From: an uncultured Eubacteriales bacterium
GTDB taxonomy: Bacteria > Bacillota > Clostridia > Oscillospirales > CAG-272
Assembly: GCA_934394585.1 (NCBI GenBank)
Contig: CAKRQU010000003.1
Span: 22,836 to 86,835 of the forward strand
Direction of reading: 5' to 3'
Length of the DNA stretch: 64,000 bases
The notes under the pieces were generated by a model that did no database searches, was not told the DNA's origin, and saw only the letters and a program-made list of their open reading frames with translations. Of the stretch, positions 47,867 to 57,248 are shown piece by piece (positions within the stretch are counted from its first letter, which is position 1; every line of letters starts with the position of its first letter). The position numbers were made by a program, and so were the translations under genes.

Positions 47867-50320
47867 TTACTCAAAAGCGCGCCCCGATTTCCCATTTGGC
47901 AAAACAAATTTCATTTTGCCGTTCTCCGCATCGCACAAAACCCTGTCGCCGCGCGTTATCTCTTTGCGCAAAAGCATTTCCGAGAGGGGGTCCTCTATGC
48001 TTTTGCGTATCTCGCGACGTAGCGGACGCGCACCATACATCTCATCTGCGCCGCTTTTCGCCGCGAGAGCCACCGCCGCAGGCGAAAATTCCGCTTCTAT
48101 CCCGACAGCGCGCATACGCTCGGCGATTTCCGAAAGCATTTTTTCGGCTATCTTTTTTAACTCGTTTTCGCCGAGGCGCCCGAATATCACGATTTCATCT
48201 ATCCTGTTCAGAAATTCGGGACGGAAATGCTCGCGCAATTTCTTATTTATATTTTCGTTTTCCGCCGAGCGTTCGTCTGCCGTCGGCGAAAATCCAGTCA
48301 TGCGCGAAAACCGCGGCTCTCCCGTGCCGATATTTGATGTCATAATAATCACGGCATTTGAAAAATCCGCTTTGCGCCCCTGCGAATCCGTCAGCTGTCC
48401 TTCTTCCAGCACCTGAAGCAGCAGATTGAATATATCGGGATGCGCCTTTTCTATTTCATCGAAAAGTATTATGCAATACGGCATTTTGCGCACGCGCTCC
48501 GTCAGTCCTCCTCCCTCGCCGTAGCCGACATACCCCGGTGGTGAACCGATGAGCTTCGATACGCTGTGCGCTTCCATATATTCGCTCATATCGAGCGCTA
48601 TCATGGCATTTTCACTGCCGAAAAGCGCCTGCGCCGTCGCTTTTGCCAGCTCTGTTTTGCCCACGCCCGTGGAACCGACGAAAAGAAACGAGCCGACGGG
48701 TCTGCGCGGATCTTTCAGTCCCGCTCTGCCGCGTTTTATCGCTTTCGCGACGAGAGAAACGGCTTTTTCCTGCCCTATCACGCGCTCGCCGAGCGTTTTT
48801 TCCAGCTCTGAAAGACGGCGGCTCTCGTCCTCATTGAGCTGCGATGCGGGAATATGTGTCCATGCGGTCACCACCTCCGCCACATCGTTTTCGCCTATAA
48901 AAGCGCCCGCGCTTTCCCTTTTTCTCGCGTGTTTTTCCTCGGCGGCGCTCAGCTTTTCGCGCGCTTTTATCATTTCGTCGCGCACCGCCGCCGCCCCCTC
49001 AAAATCCTGCGATCTTATGAAGCCTTCCTTTTTCGTCCGCAAAGCGACGAGCTTTTTTTCCAGCCTTTTTATCTCGTCGGACTTTTTGTTCAGCGCTATT
49101 CTCTTTGCGGAAGCCGCCTCGTCTATCAGGTCTATCGCCTTATCCGGCAGAAAACGATCCGTCACATACCGCACGGAAAGACGCACCGCGGCGTCTATCG
49201 CCTCGTTTGTTATTCTTATGTGATGGTGCTTTTCATAGCTTTCACGCAGGGCACGGAGAATTTCCTTTGTTTCCGCCTCGGTCGGCTCGCGTACCGTTAT
49301 CGGCTGAAAACGCCGCTCCAGCGCGGCATCTTTTTCTATATGGCGGCTGTATTCGGAAAGCGTGGTGGCGCCTATTATCTGTATTTCCCCGCGCGAAAGC
49401 GCCGGTTTCAGTATATTTGCCGCATCGAGCGCTCCCTCTGCCGCGCCCGCCCCCGCTATGGTATGCAATTCATCTATGAAAAGGATTATTTTACCCGATG
49501 ATGTCACCTCGTCTATCACTTTTTTCAGTCTGTCCTCAAATTCGCCGCGGTATTTTGCACCCGCCAGTATCGCACCCATGTCGAGTGCGATCACGCTTTT
49601 GCCCAGTAATGCCTCGGGCACATCGCCCTCGGCTATTCTCTCGGCGAGCCCTTCCGCCACGGCGGTTTTGCCCACGCCCGGCTCGCCTATCAGGCACGGA
49701 TTATTCTTCGTTTTGCGGCAGAGAATCTGTATCATCCGCGTCACCTCGGCTTCCCTCCCCGTTATGGGGTCGAGCCTGCCCGAAGCCGCCATTTCCGTCA
49801 GATCCCGCCCGTAAAGCAGCAGCGGTGACGCCTGCGAAGGCGATGCTGTGTATGCGCTTTTCACCGTTTTGTCCTTTTTGTCGCTCATTTCGAGGAGGAA
49901 AGCGCCCGTATCGGCGACGAGCTCGCCTATCACGGCACCCTCGGCTATCAGCAGTTTGGCGGCTACGCTGTCGCGCTGGGAAAGAAGCGAGAGCAGCAGA
50001 TGCTCCGTTCCCACCAGACTCTGCCCGTATTTTGCCGCCTCTATGGCGGAATTTTCTATCACGCGGCAAAGGCGCGGAGTCATATCCTCCGTGCCGAGTT
50101 CCGTTCTTTTGCCCTCGCCGAGCAGCTCGGTCATCAGTACCTTTGTGGCGGCAAAAGTTATTCCGTGAGATTCCAGCATATCCGCGCCCGCGCTTTCCGG
50201 TACGCCGAGTATGCCGAGCAGCAGATGCTCCGTGCCTATATAAGTATGCCCCATCTCGCAGGCTGCTGCTTTTGTTTTTGTGAGTGCGCTCCCCGCAAGA
50301 GCGGTAAATTTATTGTGCAT
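47867..50320 (-). CDS. clpC: ClpC-type AAA+ unfoldase
   Basis: An 817-residue Hsp100 ATPase that unfolds proteins for ClpP. Double Clp-N repeat (AAACEMGHTYIGTEHLLLG; GQSLVGTEHLLLSLL), AAA-1 with GEPGVGKTAVAE and IIL-FIDELHTIAGAG, a central coiled UVR-type segment (FIRSQDFEGAAAVRDEM), AAA-2 with GSTGVGKTELAK and ILFDEIEKAHPDIF, and the C-terminal D2-small domain. Start ATG 50320 has GAGGTG five bases upstream. Unlike the usual ctsR-mcsA-mcsB-clpC operon it stands alone, so adaptor control must differ. The last codons and stop lie inside a palindrome GCGCTTTT...AAAAGCGC (47861-47880) of the dispersed repeat type. Confidence 0.94.
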   Translation of the reverse strand: MHNKFTALAGSALTKTKAAACEMGHTYIGTEHLLLGILGVPESAGADMLESHGITFAATKVLMTELLGEGKRTELGTEDMTPRLCRVIENSAIEAAKYGQSLVGTEHLLLSLLSQRDSVAAKLLIAEGAVIGELVADTGAFLLEMSDKKDKTVKSAYTASPSQASPLLLYGRDLTEMAASGRLDPITGREAEVTRMIQILCRKTKNNPCLIGEPGVGKTAVAEGLAERIAEGDVPEALLGKSVIALDMGAILAGAKYRGEFEDRLKKVIDEVTSSGKIILFIDELHTIAGAGAAEGALDAANILKPALSRGEIQIIGATTLSEYSRHIEKDAALERRFQPITVREPTEAETKEILRALRESYEKHHHIRITNEAIDAAVRLSVRYVTDRFLPDKAIDLIDEAASAKRIALNKKSDEIKRLEKKLVALRTKKEGFIRSQDFEGAAAVRDEMIKAREKLSAAEEKHARKRESAGAFIGENDVAEVVTAWTHIPASQLNEDESRRLSELEKTLGERVIGQEKAVSLVAKAIKRGRAGLKDPRRPVGSFLFVGSTGVGKTELAKATAQALFGSENAMIALDMSEYMEAHSVSKLIGSPPGYVGYGEGGGLTERVRKMPYCIILFDEIEKAHPDIFNLLLQVLEEGQLTDSQGRKADFSNAVIIMTSNIGTGEPRFSRMTGFSPTADERSAENENINKKLREHFRPEFLNRIDEIVIFGRLGENELKKIAEKMLSEIAERMRAVGIEAEFSPAAVALAAKSGADEMYGARPLRREIRKSIEDPLSEMLLRKEITRGDRVLCDAENGKMKFVLPNGKSGRAFE

Positions 50321-50444
50321 ACACCACCTCATTATCATCGCGGAATACATTCTCCCGCCTCGTTTTCGTGCAAATATATTTTATCCATGTATCGTGGAAA
50401 ATATTTTCTTTTTTTGTTATTTATGTATTTTGGCATTTCTCCTC

Positions 50445-50473
50445 TTGTAATTTTCGTGCGGATATTGTAAAAT
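50445..50473 (+). promoter_or_regulatory. promoter of the YifB/ComM-like gene
   Basis: TTGTAA (50445-50450), 17-base spacer, TAAAAT (50468-50473), 31 bases before the start codon at 50505. Confidence 0.6.
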
Positions 50474-50504
50474 AAAAGAAAATATATCGGCAAAGAGGTT
50501 CAGT

Positions 50505-52049
50505 ATGCTTTCAAGAATATACACCGCCGGTCTTTTCGGAATCGACGGATATCATGTTACGGTGGAGTGCGATCTCCAGGACAGGCTTCCGTGCTTCGGC
50601 ATAGTGGGGCTTCCCGACAATGCGATAAAAGAGGCAAAAGACAGGATAAAGGCGGCTTTTATAAACAGCGGCTTTCGCTTTCCCGATGCTCAGATAACGG
50701 TAAACCTCGCTCCCGCCGACAAGCGCAAGGAGGGTTCGGGTTTTGATCTCGCCATGCTGATGGCGATAATGAAATGCGCGGGCATCATCCGCGAAAGAGC
50801 GAAAACCGATGACAAATGCTTCATCGGCGAGCTTTCGCTTTCGGGCGATGTGCGCCCCGTCGCGGGTATGCTTTCCATGTGCCTCGCCGCAAAGGACGCG
50901 GGCATAACAAATCTTTTCGTCGCGCCCGAAAACGCGGCGGAAGCCTCAGTAGTGGAAGGCATTTCAGTTTTTCCCGTGAAAAACGCCGCGGAGCTTGTGC
51001 GCATACTGAACGGTGAGGAACCTGCGGCAAAATATGAACCGGTGCCTTACTGCGAAAGCACTGCATTTCATGCTCCGCTCCTCGATTTTGCGGATGTAAA
51101 GGGACAGGAAAAGGCAAAACGCGCGCTGGAAGTAGCCTGCGCCGGCGGGCACAATATACTGATGATAGGTCCTCCCGGCACGGGAAAAAGCATGCTGGCA
51201 AAAAGAATTCCTTCCATCCTCCCCGAAATGACTTTTGACGAAGCCATAGAAACCACGCGCATCCATTCCGCCGCGGGCATGCGGCAGGTCGGTTCGCATG
51301 CGCTCATGCGCGAGCGCCCTTTCCGCGCACCTCATCATACCATGTCATGCGCGGGTCTTTCGGGCGGCGGACGCATACCCATGCCCGGCGAAATTTCTCT
51401 CGCGCACAACGGCGTGCTTTTTCTGGATGAACTGCCGGAATTTACGCGCGAATCCATGGAGGCGCTCCGCCAGCCGATAGAGGACGGCAAAGTGACCATC
51501 ACGCGCGTGGGCGGAAAATTCACTTTTCCTGCCGATTTCATGCTCGTTTGTGCCATGAACCCGTGCAAATGCGGATATTACGGTCATCCCTCGGGCAAAT
51601 GCACCTGCTCGAAAAACGATATCGCCCGCTATCTCGCGAGGATAAGCGGTCCCCTGCTCGACAGAATAGATATACAGATAGAAATTCCCTCGCTTTCCTT
51701 TGACGAAGTTGCTGTGCGCGAGCCTTCGCCCGTAAATTCCGCCGTCATGGCGGAGCATGTCAGAAAAGCGCGCGATTTCGCCACAAAAAGATACGCCGCG
51801 GAGGAGGGGCTTCATTGCAATGCCCAGCTTTCCGCCTCGCAGATACAAAAATACTGCCACACCGACGAAAAAGCCGCCGCTCTTTTGCAAAAAGCTTTTG
51901 ACAGACTGGGGCTTTCCGCGCGCGGATACGACAGGATACTCCGCGTGGCGCGCACGATAGCCGATCTCGACGGCAGTGAAAATATTCTCCCCGCGCATAT
52001 CGCGGAAGCAATACAATATCGTTCGCTCGACAGGAAATACTGGCAGTAA
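50505..52049 (+). CDS. YifB/ComM-family Mg-chelatase-like AAA+ ATPase
   Basis: A 514-residue protein: an N-terminal LonC-type/ribosomal S5-like domain ([28 protein letters not shown]), then a magnesium-chelatase-type AAA+ module with Walker [33 protein letters not shown], Walker [10 protein letters not shown] and a zinc-like cysteine set [19 protein letters not shown]. ComM homologues are hexameric helicases promoting branch migration in natural transformation in Gram-negatives; the role in Firmicutes is less clear. RBS AGAGG. ribF follows after 36 bases. The dprA gene, a frequent neighbour, is absent. Confidence 0.93.
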   Translation: MLSRIYTAGLFGIDGYHVTVECDLQDRLPCFGIVGLPDNAIKEAKDRIKAAFINSGFRFPDAQITVNLAPADKRKEGSGFDLAMLMAIMKCAGIIRERAKTDDKCFIGELSLSGDVRPVAGMLSMCLAAKDAGITNLFVAPENAAEASVVEGISVFPVKNAAELVRILNGEEPAAKYEPVPYCESTAFHAPLLDFADVKGQEKAKRALEVACAGGHNILMIGPPGTGKSMLAKRIPSILPEMTFDEAIETTRIHSAAGMRQVGSHALMRERPFRAPHHTMSCAGLSGGGRIPMPGEISLAHNGVLFLDELPEFTRESMEALRQPIEDGKVTITRVGGKFTFPADFMLVCAMNPCKCGYYGHPSGKCTCSKNDIARYLARISGPLLDRIDIQIEIPSLSFDEVAVREPSPVNSAVMAEHVRKARDFATKRYAAEEGLHCNAQLSASQIQKYCHTDEKAAALLQKAFDRLGLSARGYDRILRVARTIADLDGSENILPAHIAEAIQYRSLDRKYWQ

Positions 52050-52085
52050 AAACCAAATAATTTTTTGAAAAAAGGATATTTCAAA

Positions 52086-53015
52086 TTGAAAATAATCGAT
52101 CTTGCAAGCGGCGCGGAAATTTCGCGCGTCGGCTTTCCGCTCGCCTGCGCCATAGGAAATTTCGACGGGGTTCATATCGGGCACAGGCAGCTTATAGAAG
52201 CGGCGGCGGATTTCTGCCGCAAAAGCAATGAAAATATAAAATGCGCCGTTTTCACCTTCGAAAGCAATACCTCCGGCGCGCCGTTTCTCGTTTCCGGAGA
52301 AGAAAAGCTGCGGCTCGTCGCAAAGTGCGGCGCACAGATAGCCGTGACAGTTCCTTTCGAAGAGGTAAAAAGCATGAGCTGCGAAGCCTTTGTCCGCGAT
52401 ATCCTCGTTTGCAGGCTGGATGTGGCGCGCGCTTTCTGCGGTTTCAATTTCCGTTTCGGAAACAAAGGCGCGGGAAACGGAGCCATGCTCGCCGCCCTGA
52501 TGCGGGATTGCGGCAGAAGCGCCGATATACTCCCGCCCGTGACTTTTGATGGCGCACCGGTCAGCTCCACGCGCATCCGCGCCGCTCTCGCCGAAGGAAA
52601 TATTGCCGCTGCAAATGCCATGCTGAAAAGAAAATACGGCTTTACCTCCGAGGTGGTTCACGGGAAAGCGCTCGGCGCCACGCTCGGATTTCCCACGGCA
52701 AATCAGCTTTTGCCGGCGCATTTTGCCATGCCGCGCCGCGGCGTTTACGCCTCGCTTTGCAAAGCGGAAGGCAGGATTTTCCCCGCCGTTTCGAATATAG
52801 GCGTGCGCCCCAGTGTGGAAAGCGGCGGAAAAGAAAACTGCGAAACGAATATTATAGGTTTTTCGGGCGATCTGTACGGTCGCACAATATCTGTTTATCC
52901 CATGATTTTTCTGCGTCCCGAAATGAAATTCGGCTCCGTGGAGGAGCTTACCGCAGCGGTTTTGCGCGACAGGGAAACGGCAAAAAATCTGCTCGCGGGA
53001 AAATACGATATATAA
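52086..53015 (+). CDS. ribF: bifunctional riboflavin kinase / FAD synthetase
   Basis: Converts riboflavin to FMN and then FAD. It has 309 residues. The N-terminal nucleotidyltransferase domain has AIGNFDGVHIGHRQLI and FRFGNKGAGN plus SSTRIRAAL; the C-terminal kinase has GKALGATLGFPTANQLLP, GVYAS and the metal-binding pair of the PTAN motif. No ATG is available at the expected N-terminus; TTG 52086 with AAAGGA ten bases upstream gives MKIIDL, the expected beginning. The frame can be extended to TTG 52065, but then the ribosome binding site lies inside the gene. It is followed after 25 bases by the PBP5-like gene. Confidence 0.94.
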   Translation: MKIIDLASGAEISRVGFPLACAIGNFDGVHIGHRQLIEAAADFCRKSNENIKCAVFTFESNTSGAPFLVSGEEKLRLVAKCGAQIAVTVPFEEVKSMSCEAFVRDILVCRLDVARAFCGFNFRFGNKGAGNGAMLAALMRDCGRSADILPPVTFDGAPVSSTRIRAALAEGNIAAANAMLKRKYGFTSEVVHGKALGATLGFPTANQLLPAHFAMPRRGVYASLCKAEGRIFPAVSNIGVRPSVESGGKENCETNIIGFSGDLYGRTISVYPMIFLRPEMKFGSVEELTAAVLRDRETAKNLLAGKYDI

Positions 53016-53040
53016 AAGGAAAAATACGAAAGGAGATCTC

Positions 53041-54336
53041 ATGAAAAAAAGAGCTTTTTTTGCCGCGGGTGCGGCGTTTGCCTTCGTATTTCTTTTCATT
53101 TTCTCCTGTATGCCAATATATGCCGCATTTTCAAAAAGCGTGTCATCCCCGCATGCCGCCGTTTACAATACGGAAAACGGAGTTTTCATATACGAAAAAG
53201 CAGCCGACGAAAAAATACAGCCCTCATCCACGGCAAAAATAATGACGGGCATACTCGCCATAGAGCATTTTTGCGGCGAGATGGATAAGGAAATCACCAT
53301 CACCTACTCCGCGATAAAGGGGCTGGAAGGCACCACCACAATGAATCTGAAAGTCGGCGAAAAAGTCACCGTGGAGCAGCTGCTTCACGGGCTTCTCGTG
53401 GGCGGTGCAAACGACGCGGCGCAGGTTCTCGCTTTTGAAATATCAAAGGCAAACGCCATGTTCGCCGTGAAAATGACAGAGCGCGCGCACGAGCTGGGCG
53501 CCTCCTCCACGCTTTACAAAAATCCTACGGGGCTGGACGATCTCACCGCCTATACGACGGCGCACGATGTCGCCGTGATTTCCGCCTACGCATACTCCAT
53601 GCCGGAATTTATAAAAATAAGCAATACGAAAAAATACGAAATGCCCGCGACAAACAAAAGCGACGCGCGCACGATATATACCCGCAATCACCTGATATCA
53701 AATCACAATCAGATAAAATATATTTATTCCAAAGCCATCGGTATCGGCTCGGGATATACGGAGCTGGGCGGATACTGCATAATTTCCGCCGCGCAGTCTT
53801 CCTTTAATTATATATGTGTCGTAATGGGCGGAAATAAGGACGAAAAAGGCGATATAGCGCCGTATTACGATGTGAAAAATCTGCTGGAATGGTCGCTCGA
53901 CGCTTACGAAATGAAAAAAGTAGCCGATGCGGGCACGGTTTTGTGGGAAATCCCCGTCACGCTCTGCGCGGAATACGGCAGCGTCACCATAGCTCCCGCC
54001 TCCGCCGTCTATGCCTATCTGCCGAAGGATTTTGATATTTCCTCCGTGGCGCTCGTACCGTATTTTGAGAAAGAAAGCATAGAGGCGCCCGCCGAAAAAG
54101 GCACACGCGTGGGCATTCTTTCCGTCATGATAGACGGCAAAAGCGCAGGCGAAACGGAGCTGGTGACAAAATATTCCGTGCGCCGCAGCGACAGCCTCGC
54201 GGCAAAGGCACGCCTGAAGGCGCTTTTGAAAAATCCTGTCGTTATCATCGCCGCGATATCGCTCGTCTGCATCGCCGTCATTTTTACATTTGTAAGAATT
54301 TACATTTATATGAAAAAAGCCGATATCAAAAAATAA
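53041..54336 (+). CDS. PBP5/DacF-like D-Ala-D-Ala carboxypeptidase homologue with altered active-site motifs
   Basis: A 431-residue penicillin-binding-protein-like enzyme of the low-molecular-weight class. Signal peptide or anchor (about 8-28), peptidase S11 domain from about 35, a beta-rich C-terminal domain, and a C-terminal TM helix near 398-422 (VVIIAAISLVCIAVIF). Motif 1 is intact: S63-T-A-K66 in PSSTAKIM. Motif 2, usually SxN, reads GAN (122-124 in VGGANDAAQ), and motif 3, usually KTG, reads GSG (236-238 in IGIGSGYTELGGYC). So two of the three catalytic motifs have lost the Ser and Lys side chains. It may be an inactive or re-purposed cell-wall binder. AAAGGAG precedes the ATG. Confidence 0.88.
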   Translation: MKKRAFFAAGAAFAFVFLFIFSCMPIYAAFSKSVSSPHAAVYNTENGVFIYEKAADEKIQPSSTAKIMTGILAIEHFCGEMDKEITITYSAIKGLEGTTTMNLKVGEKVTVEQLLHGLLVGGANDAAQVLAFEISKANAMFAVKMTERAHELGASSTLYKNPTGLDDLTAYTTAHDVAVISAYAYSMPEFIKISNTKKYEMPATNKSDARTIYTRNHLISNHNQIKYIYSKAIGIGSGYTELGGYCIISAAQSSFNYICVVMGGNKDEKGDIAPYYDVKNLLEWSLDAYEMKKVADAGTVLWEIPVTLCAEYGSVTIAPASAVYAYLPKDFDISSVALVPYFEKESIEAPAEKGTRVGILSVMIDGKSAGETELVTKYSVRRSDSLAAKARLKALLKNPVVIIAAISLVCIAVIFTFVRIYIYMKKADIKK

Positions 54337-54370
54337 ACATACATTCGCTCCTTTGCGGAAATAATTTAGA

Positions 54371-54670
54371 ATGAAGTATTACCGAAAGGATGTGATTTTC
54401 ACGGATATTTCCAAAATCGTTTCGCCCGCCGAAAAAAAGCTGCGCGCCGCGATGAAAAAACTGAAAAGCATGAATATTCCCGTCCGCTGGAATAAAAAAT
54501 ACAGCGCGAGCCTCGGCGGAAAAAACCGCATGTGCGTAGGCGCGGATATAGACTGCGATATCTGCCTGTGCGATCTCATTATCGCCGCGGTCGGTTTTTC
54601 CATGGCGATATATTTCATGGCGGCTCTCGCCTGCCCGAAAAAGAAAAAACACGGATTTCTGCGAAAATGA
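54371..54670 (+). CDS. small hypothetical protein with one hydrophobic segment
   Basis: A 99-residue protein that I do not recognise. The N-terminal half is basic and helical (PAEKKLRAAMKKLKSM), followed by a cysteine-containing stretch CDICLCD leading into a hydrophobic helix (LIIAAVGFSMAIYFMAALAC) and a basic tail PKKKKHG. It could be a small membrane protein with an N-in/C-in hairpin or single pass. The Shine-Dalgarno site before ATG 54371 is weak. It lies 34 bases after the PBP5-like gene and is followed by a terminator, so it probably ends that operon. Confidence 0.6.
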   Translation: MKYYRKDVIFTDISKIVSPAEKKLRAAMKKLKSMNIPVRWNKKYSASLGGKNRMCVGADIDCDICLCDLIIAAVGFSMAIYFMAALACPKKKKHGFLRK

Positions 54671-54674
54671 AAAA

Positions 54675-54718
54675 TACCCGATATGCCGCAAAAAAGCATA
54701 TCGGGTTTATTTTTTTGA
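54675..54718 (+). terminator. terminator after the small hypothetical gene
   Basis: ACCCGATATGC/GCATATCGGGT stem with an 8-base loop and a TTTATTTTTTT tail. Confidence 0.85.
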
Positions 54719-54801
54719 AAAATCTGTATAAAGAGGAATTTTCGGGCGAAAATATAAGCAGTCGATATTCGGCGCCGAAAAGGCAGAAAGGAATTTTGAA
54801 A

Positions 54802-55473
54802 ATGAACGTAAATCAAAGAAAAAGACAGCTCGGCAAGGGACTTACCATAGCGCTTGCCCTCCTCCTCGTGGCAACGCTCTGTATTACGATAATAGCTTTT
54901 TCCGTAGGCAGAAAAAATAAGCCCGAAAATAAGCCGACCTCCTCAACCGTACCCTCCGGAACAACAACCGTCACCGAAAGCACTACAGCCACCACGGGCG
55001 GCGACAATCCCGTGGTAAAACCCACAGTGGATTTTCTCTGTCCGCTCACCGCGGGTAAAATCGCATACGGCTACTCCGCCGATGTTCCCGTTTTCTCTCC
55101 CACAATGGAGGATTACAGAGTACATTGCGGAATAGATATCCAGGCGGATGCCGGCTCATCGGTTTATGCCTCTGCCGCGGGAACCGTGGAAGATATCGTT
55201 TTTGATCCCATGATGGGTCAGAGCGTGATCATCTCGCACGCGGGCGGCTACAAAAGCATCTACCGCAATCTTTCCACCAATATCCCCGAGGGACTGGAAA
55301 AGGGAAAGACAGTTGACGCGGGCGATGTGATAGGTTATGTGGGCGATACGGCACTCGTGGAAATCTCCGTTTCACCCCATCTCCATTTCGAAATTTTAAA
55401 AGATGACGCGAGCGTGGATCCGCTCTCGCTCATTCCCGCTGACGCTCTCACCGCGGAAGGCTACGAGGACTGA
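54802..55473 (+). CDS. M23-family metallopeptidase, membrane-anchored (SpoIIQ/LytM-like)
   Basis: A 223-residue protein: N-terminal TM anchor (GLTIALALLLVATLCITIIAF), Thr/Ser-rich linker, then a LytM/peptidase M23 domain with HCGIDIQADAGSSVYASAAGTV and PHLHFEI. In active enzymes the zinc ligands are HxxxD and HxH; here the first set is H-C-G-I-D, matching HxxxD, and the second HLH is present, so it may be catalytic. Size and single anchor fit SpoIIQ-type proteins, suggesting a sporulation or cell-wall remodelling role; that is inference. Start ATG 54802 has GAAAGGA upstream; longer frames overlap the preceding gene. Confidence 0.87.
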   Translation: MNVNQRKRQLGKGLTIALALLLVATLCITIIAFSVGRKNKPENKPTSSTVPSGTTTVTESTTATTGGDNPVVKPTVDFLCPLTAGKIAYGYSADVPVFSPTMEDYRVHCGIDIQADAGSSVYASAAGTVEDIVFDPMMGQSVIISHAGGYKSIYRNLSTNIPEGLEKGKTVDAGDVIGYVGDTALVEISVSPHLHFEILKDDASVDPLSLIPADALTAEGYED

Positions 55474-55492
55474 AAAATCATTTAAATACCGC

Positions 55493-55534
55493 ACGGCGCA
55501 AAGGTTTTGCCACCCTTGCGCCGTCTTTCCTTTT
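55493..55534 (+). terminator. terminator of the M23 peptidase gene
   Basis: ACGGCGCAAAGG/CCTTGCGCCGT stem (one base unpaired) with a loop of about 8 and a CTTTCCTTTT tail. Confidence 0.75.
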
Positions 55535-55560
55535 ATATACAGTTTTTCAGAATATTGCTA

Positions 55561-55589
55561 TTGACTTTTGAATATATTTATAGTATAAT
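55561..55589 (+). promoter_or_regulatory. upstream promoter P1 of the first FDFGTK lipoprotein
   Basis: TTGACT (55561-55566), 17-base spacer, TATAAT (55584-55589). It would give a leader of about 280 bases to the gene at 55878, with a GC-rich hairpin (CGCGGctcgtCCGCG) near 55616-55630. Confidence 0.7.
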
Positions 55590-55762
55590 GAAGCCAACAT
55601 ATTAAGGAATGTGCGCGGCTCGTCCGCGAAAAGCACCGACGTATGTTAAGATATTACTTCATTTTCGCCGGAATCCGTCCGAAAAGTTTTGCTTTTTCGA
55701 GGGAATTTTCCGTTTTTCCCCGCAAAGAGGCGATTTTTTTCAGATTGTTTTTGCAATTCCTA

Positions 55763-55791
55763 TTGACAAAAATAAATTTTGGTGCTAAAAT
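55763..55791 (+). promoter_or_regulatory. downstream promoter P2 of the first FDFGTK lipoprotein
   Basis: TTGACA (55763-55768), 17-base spacer, TAAAAT (55786-55791), leader of about 80 bases. Together with P1 it makes a tandem promoter in front of this gene. Confidence 0.72.
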
Positions 55792-55877
55792 GTTAGTAAT
55801 CACGGTGCGAGGTGTTTTTCAGACGATATCTTGCGCGGTAAAAAAATTCTTTAATTTCAAAAAGGAGATTTTTTCAC

Positions 55878-57113
55878 ATGAAGAGATTTTTATCACTCTT
55901 TCTCGTAGTAGTTATGCTCTTTGCTGCGCTTGCTATGGTTGCATGTGGTAAGCAGGAAGATGAAACGACCGACTCCACGACGACCGCTACCACCGAAGCA
56001 ACTACGACTACCACAAAGGAAACCACCGAGACAACTACCACAACAGCTACAACAGAAGCAACGACCACAACAGAGCCGACAACGGAAGCAACAACGACGA
56101 CAGAGACAACGACAACGGCTACAACAACAACGGCTACAACCGAAACAACGGTTACTGAGCCCACAACAGCTACTTCCGGCACAACCGAAGGCGTATTCGC
56201 ACGTTTCGATTTCGGTACAAAGACAGAAGCTGCTGCAAACAACCTCACTTCTCACGAATACCTCACATCTCATCTCCAGTACAACACAGGTTATCTGTGG
56301 GTTGACTACGATGAAGACAATATCATAATCTACGCTACACAGGACTACAACTACAGCACAATGAAGTCCGGCAGCTGGTCTGCATGGAACGCTTCTCTGG
56401 TAAATGCTTATGCACTTTGCTATGAAGACATTTCCGCAGACTACACATTCGAAGATCCTCAGGAAATCCACTGCGGTTTCGGCACATGGGCTAACTATCC
56501 CTACAGCTCTGCTATGAACAACTGGAAGGGTTATCACCAGTACTTCAAGATCCGTTTCGTAAATGCAAGCGCAAATACAAAGATCAGCTTCCAGTGGAAG
56601 GGTACAGCCAACATGTCCAGCTGGTTCTCCACAGCTTTCGTTGCTACAAAAGTAACTCCCGGTAAGGCTACAAGCGCTTACCTCAATGACGATGCCAACT
56701 ATCAGATCGTTATCGCCGATATCACAGCTGCAGGCAACCTCGCTACAGGCGGCAATGAACTCACAGCTGATAACGGCAAGGGCCCCGGCAACAACTGGAT
56801 TTGGGGCGGCGACTCCCTCTATGTAACAGGTATCAGATTCCACCTCCTCGGCGCTTACGTTGCAGGTAACGGACGTAACGGATGCACATTTGCTACAGAC
56901 GGTTCTTCCTCTGACTCCGGCGTTAAGGTAGAATGGAAGAAGGGCGATGCTACATCTTCCGCTAAGGTTGCAGGCGCGCTTGACTCCCGCGGTCTTATCA
57001 AGGCTGGTAACGCAGTTAAAGTTGACTACATCGTATTCGGTTCTACACCCGAGCAGCTTCTTGAATACAAGAGCGCAGCTGAAAAAGCATACGATGCAAA
57101 AGCAAGCAAATAA
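55878..57113 (+). CDS. lipoprotein of unrecognised FDFGTK family, paralogue 1
   Basis: A 411-residue lipoprotein: signal peptide with lipobox ending at Cys23 (LAMVACGK), a linker of about 80 residues made almost only of Thr, Glu and Ala, and a 300-residue domain starting FARFDFGTK and ending VKVDYIVFGSTPEQLLEYKS. Blocks shared with the next two genes are LTSHEYL, EDPQEIH, GYHQYFKIRF, GNNWIWG and LDSRGLIK. The domain is rich in Tyr, Trp and Asn and alternating beta-strand pattern, resembling carbohydrate-binding sandwiches, but I recognise no family. Codon choice (TAC, TTC, AAC, GCT, ACA) is more biased than in neighbours, hinting at strong expression. Tandem promoters and its own terminator. 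Function unknown. Confidence 0.8.
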   Translation: MKRFLSLFLVVVMLFAALAMVACGKQEDETTDSTTTATTEATTTTTKETTETTTTTATTEATTTTEPTTEATTTTETTTTATTTTATTETTVTEPTTATSGTTEGVFARFDFGTKTEAAANNLTSHEYLTSHLQYNTGYLWVDYDEDNIIIYATQDYNYSTMKSGSWSAWNASLVNAYALCYEDISADYTFEDPQEIHCGFGTWANYPYSSAMNNWKGYHQYFKIRFVNASANTKISFQWKGTANMSSWFSTAFVATKVTPGKATSAYLNDDANYQIVIADITAAGNLATGGNELTADNGKGPGNNWIWGGDSLYVTGIRFHLLGAYVAGNGRNGCTFATDGSSSDSGVKVEWKKGDATSSAKVAGALDSRGLIKAGNAVKVDYIVFGSTPEQLLEYKSAAEKAYDAKASK

Positions 57114-57125
57114 TTCGCTTTACAT

Positions 57126-57159
57126 AAAAGACGTCATCATCACGATGACGTCTTTTTTT
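57126..57159 (+). terminator. terminator of FDFGTK lipoprotein 1
   Basis: AAAGACGTCAT/ATGACGTCTTT stem with a 7-base loop and T-run, 13 bases after the stop. Confidence 0.85.
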
Positions 57160-57248
57160 GTTCCGGAATTTCATCCGCTTTTGTCCGAAAAAACAGGCGT
57201 ATGTCATTATGCACAATATTTCGCTCCCCTGTTCGACAAAAAGCACAA

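Noticed and set aside
51345..53099. 584-codon minus-strand open frame over yifB and ribF
   Set aside because: Antisense to two well-supported genes; no motif.
55643..55951. 102-codon plus-strand frame starting in the leader of the first FDFGTK lipoprotein
   Set aside because: Passes through promoter P2 and overlaps the lipoprotein gene out of frame; no start signal.
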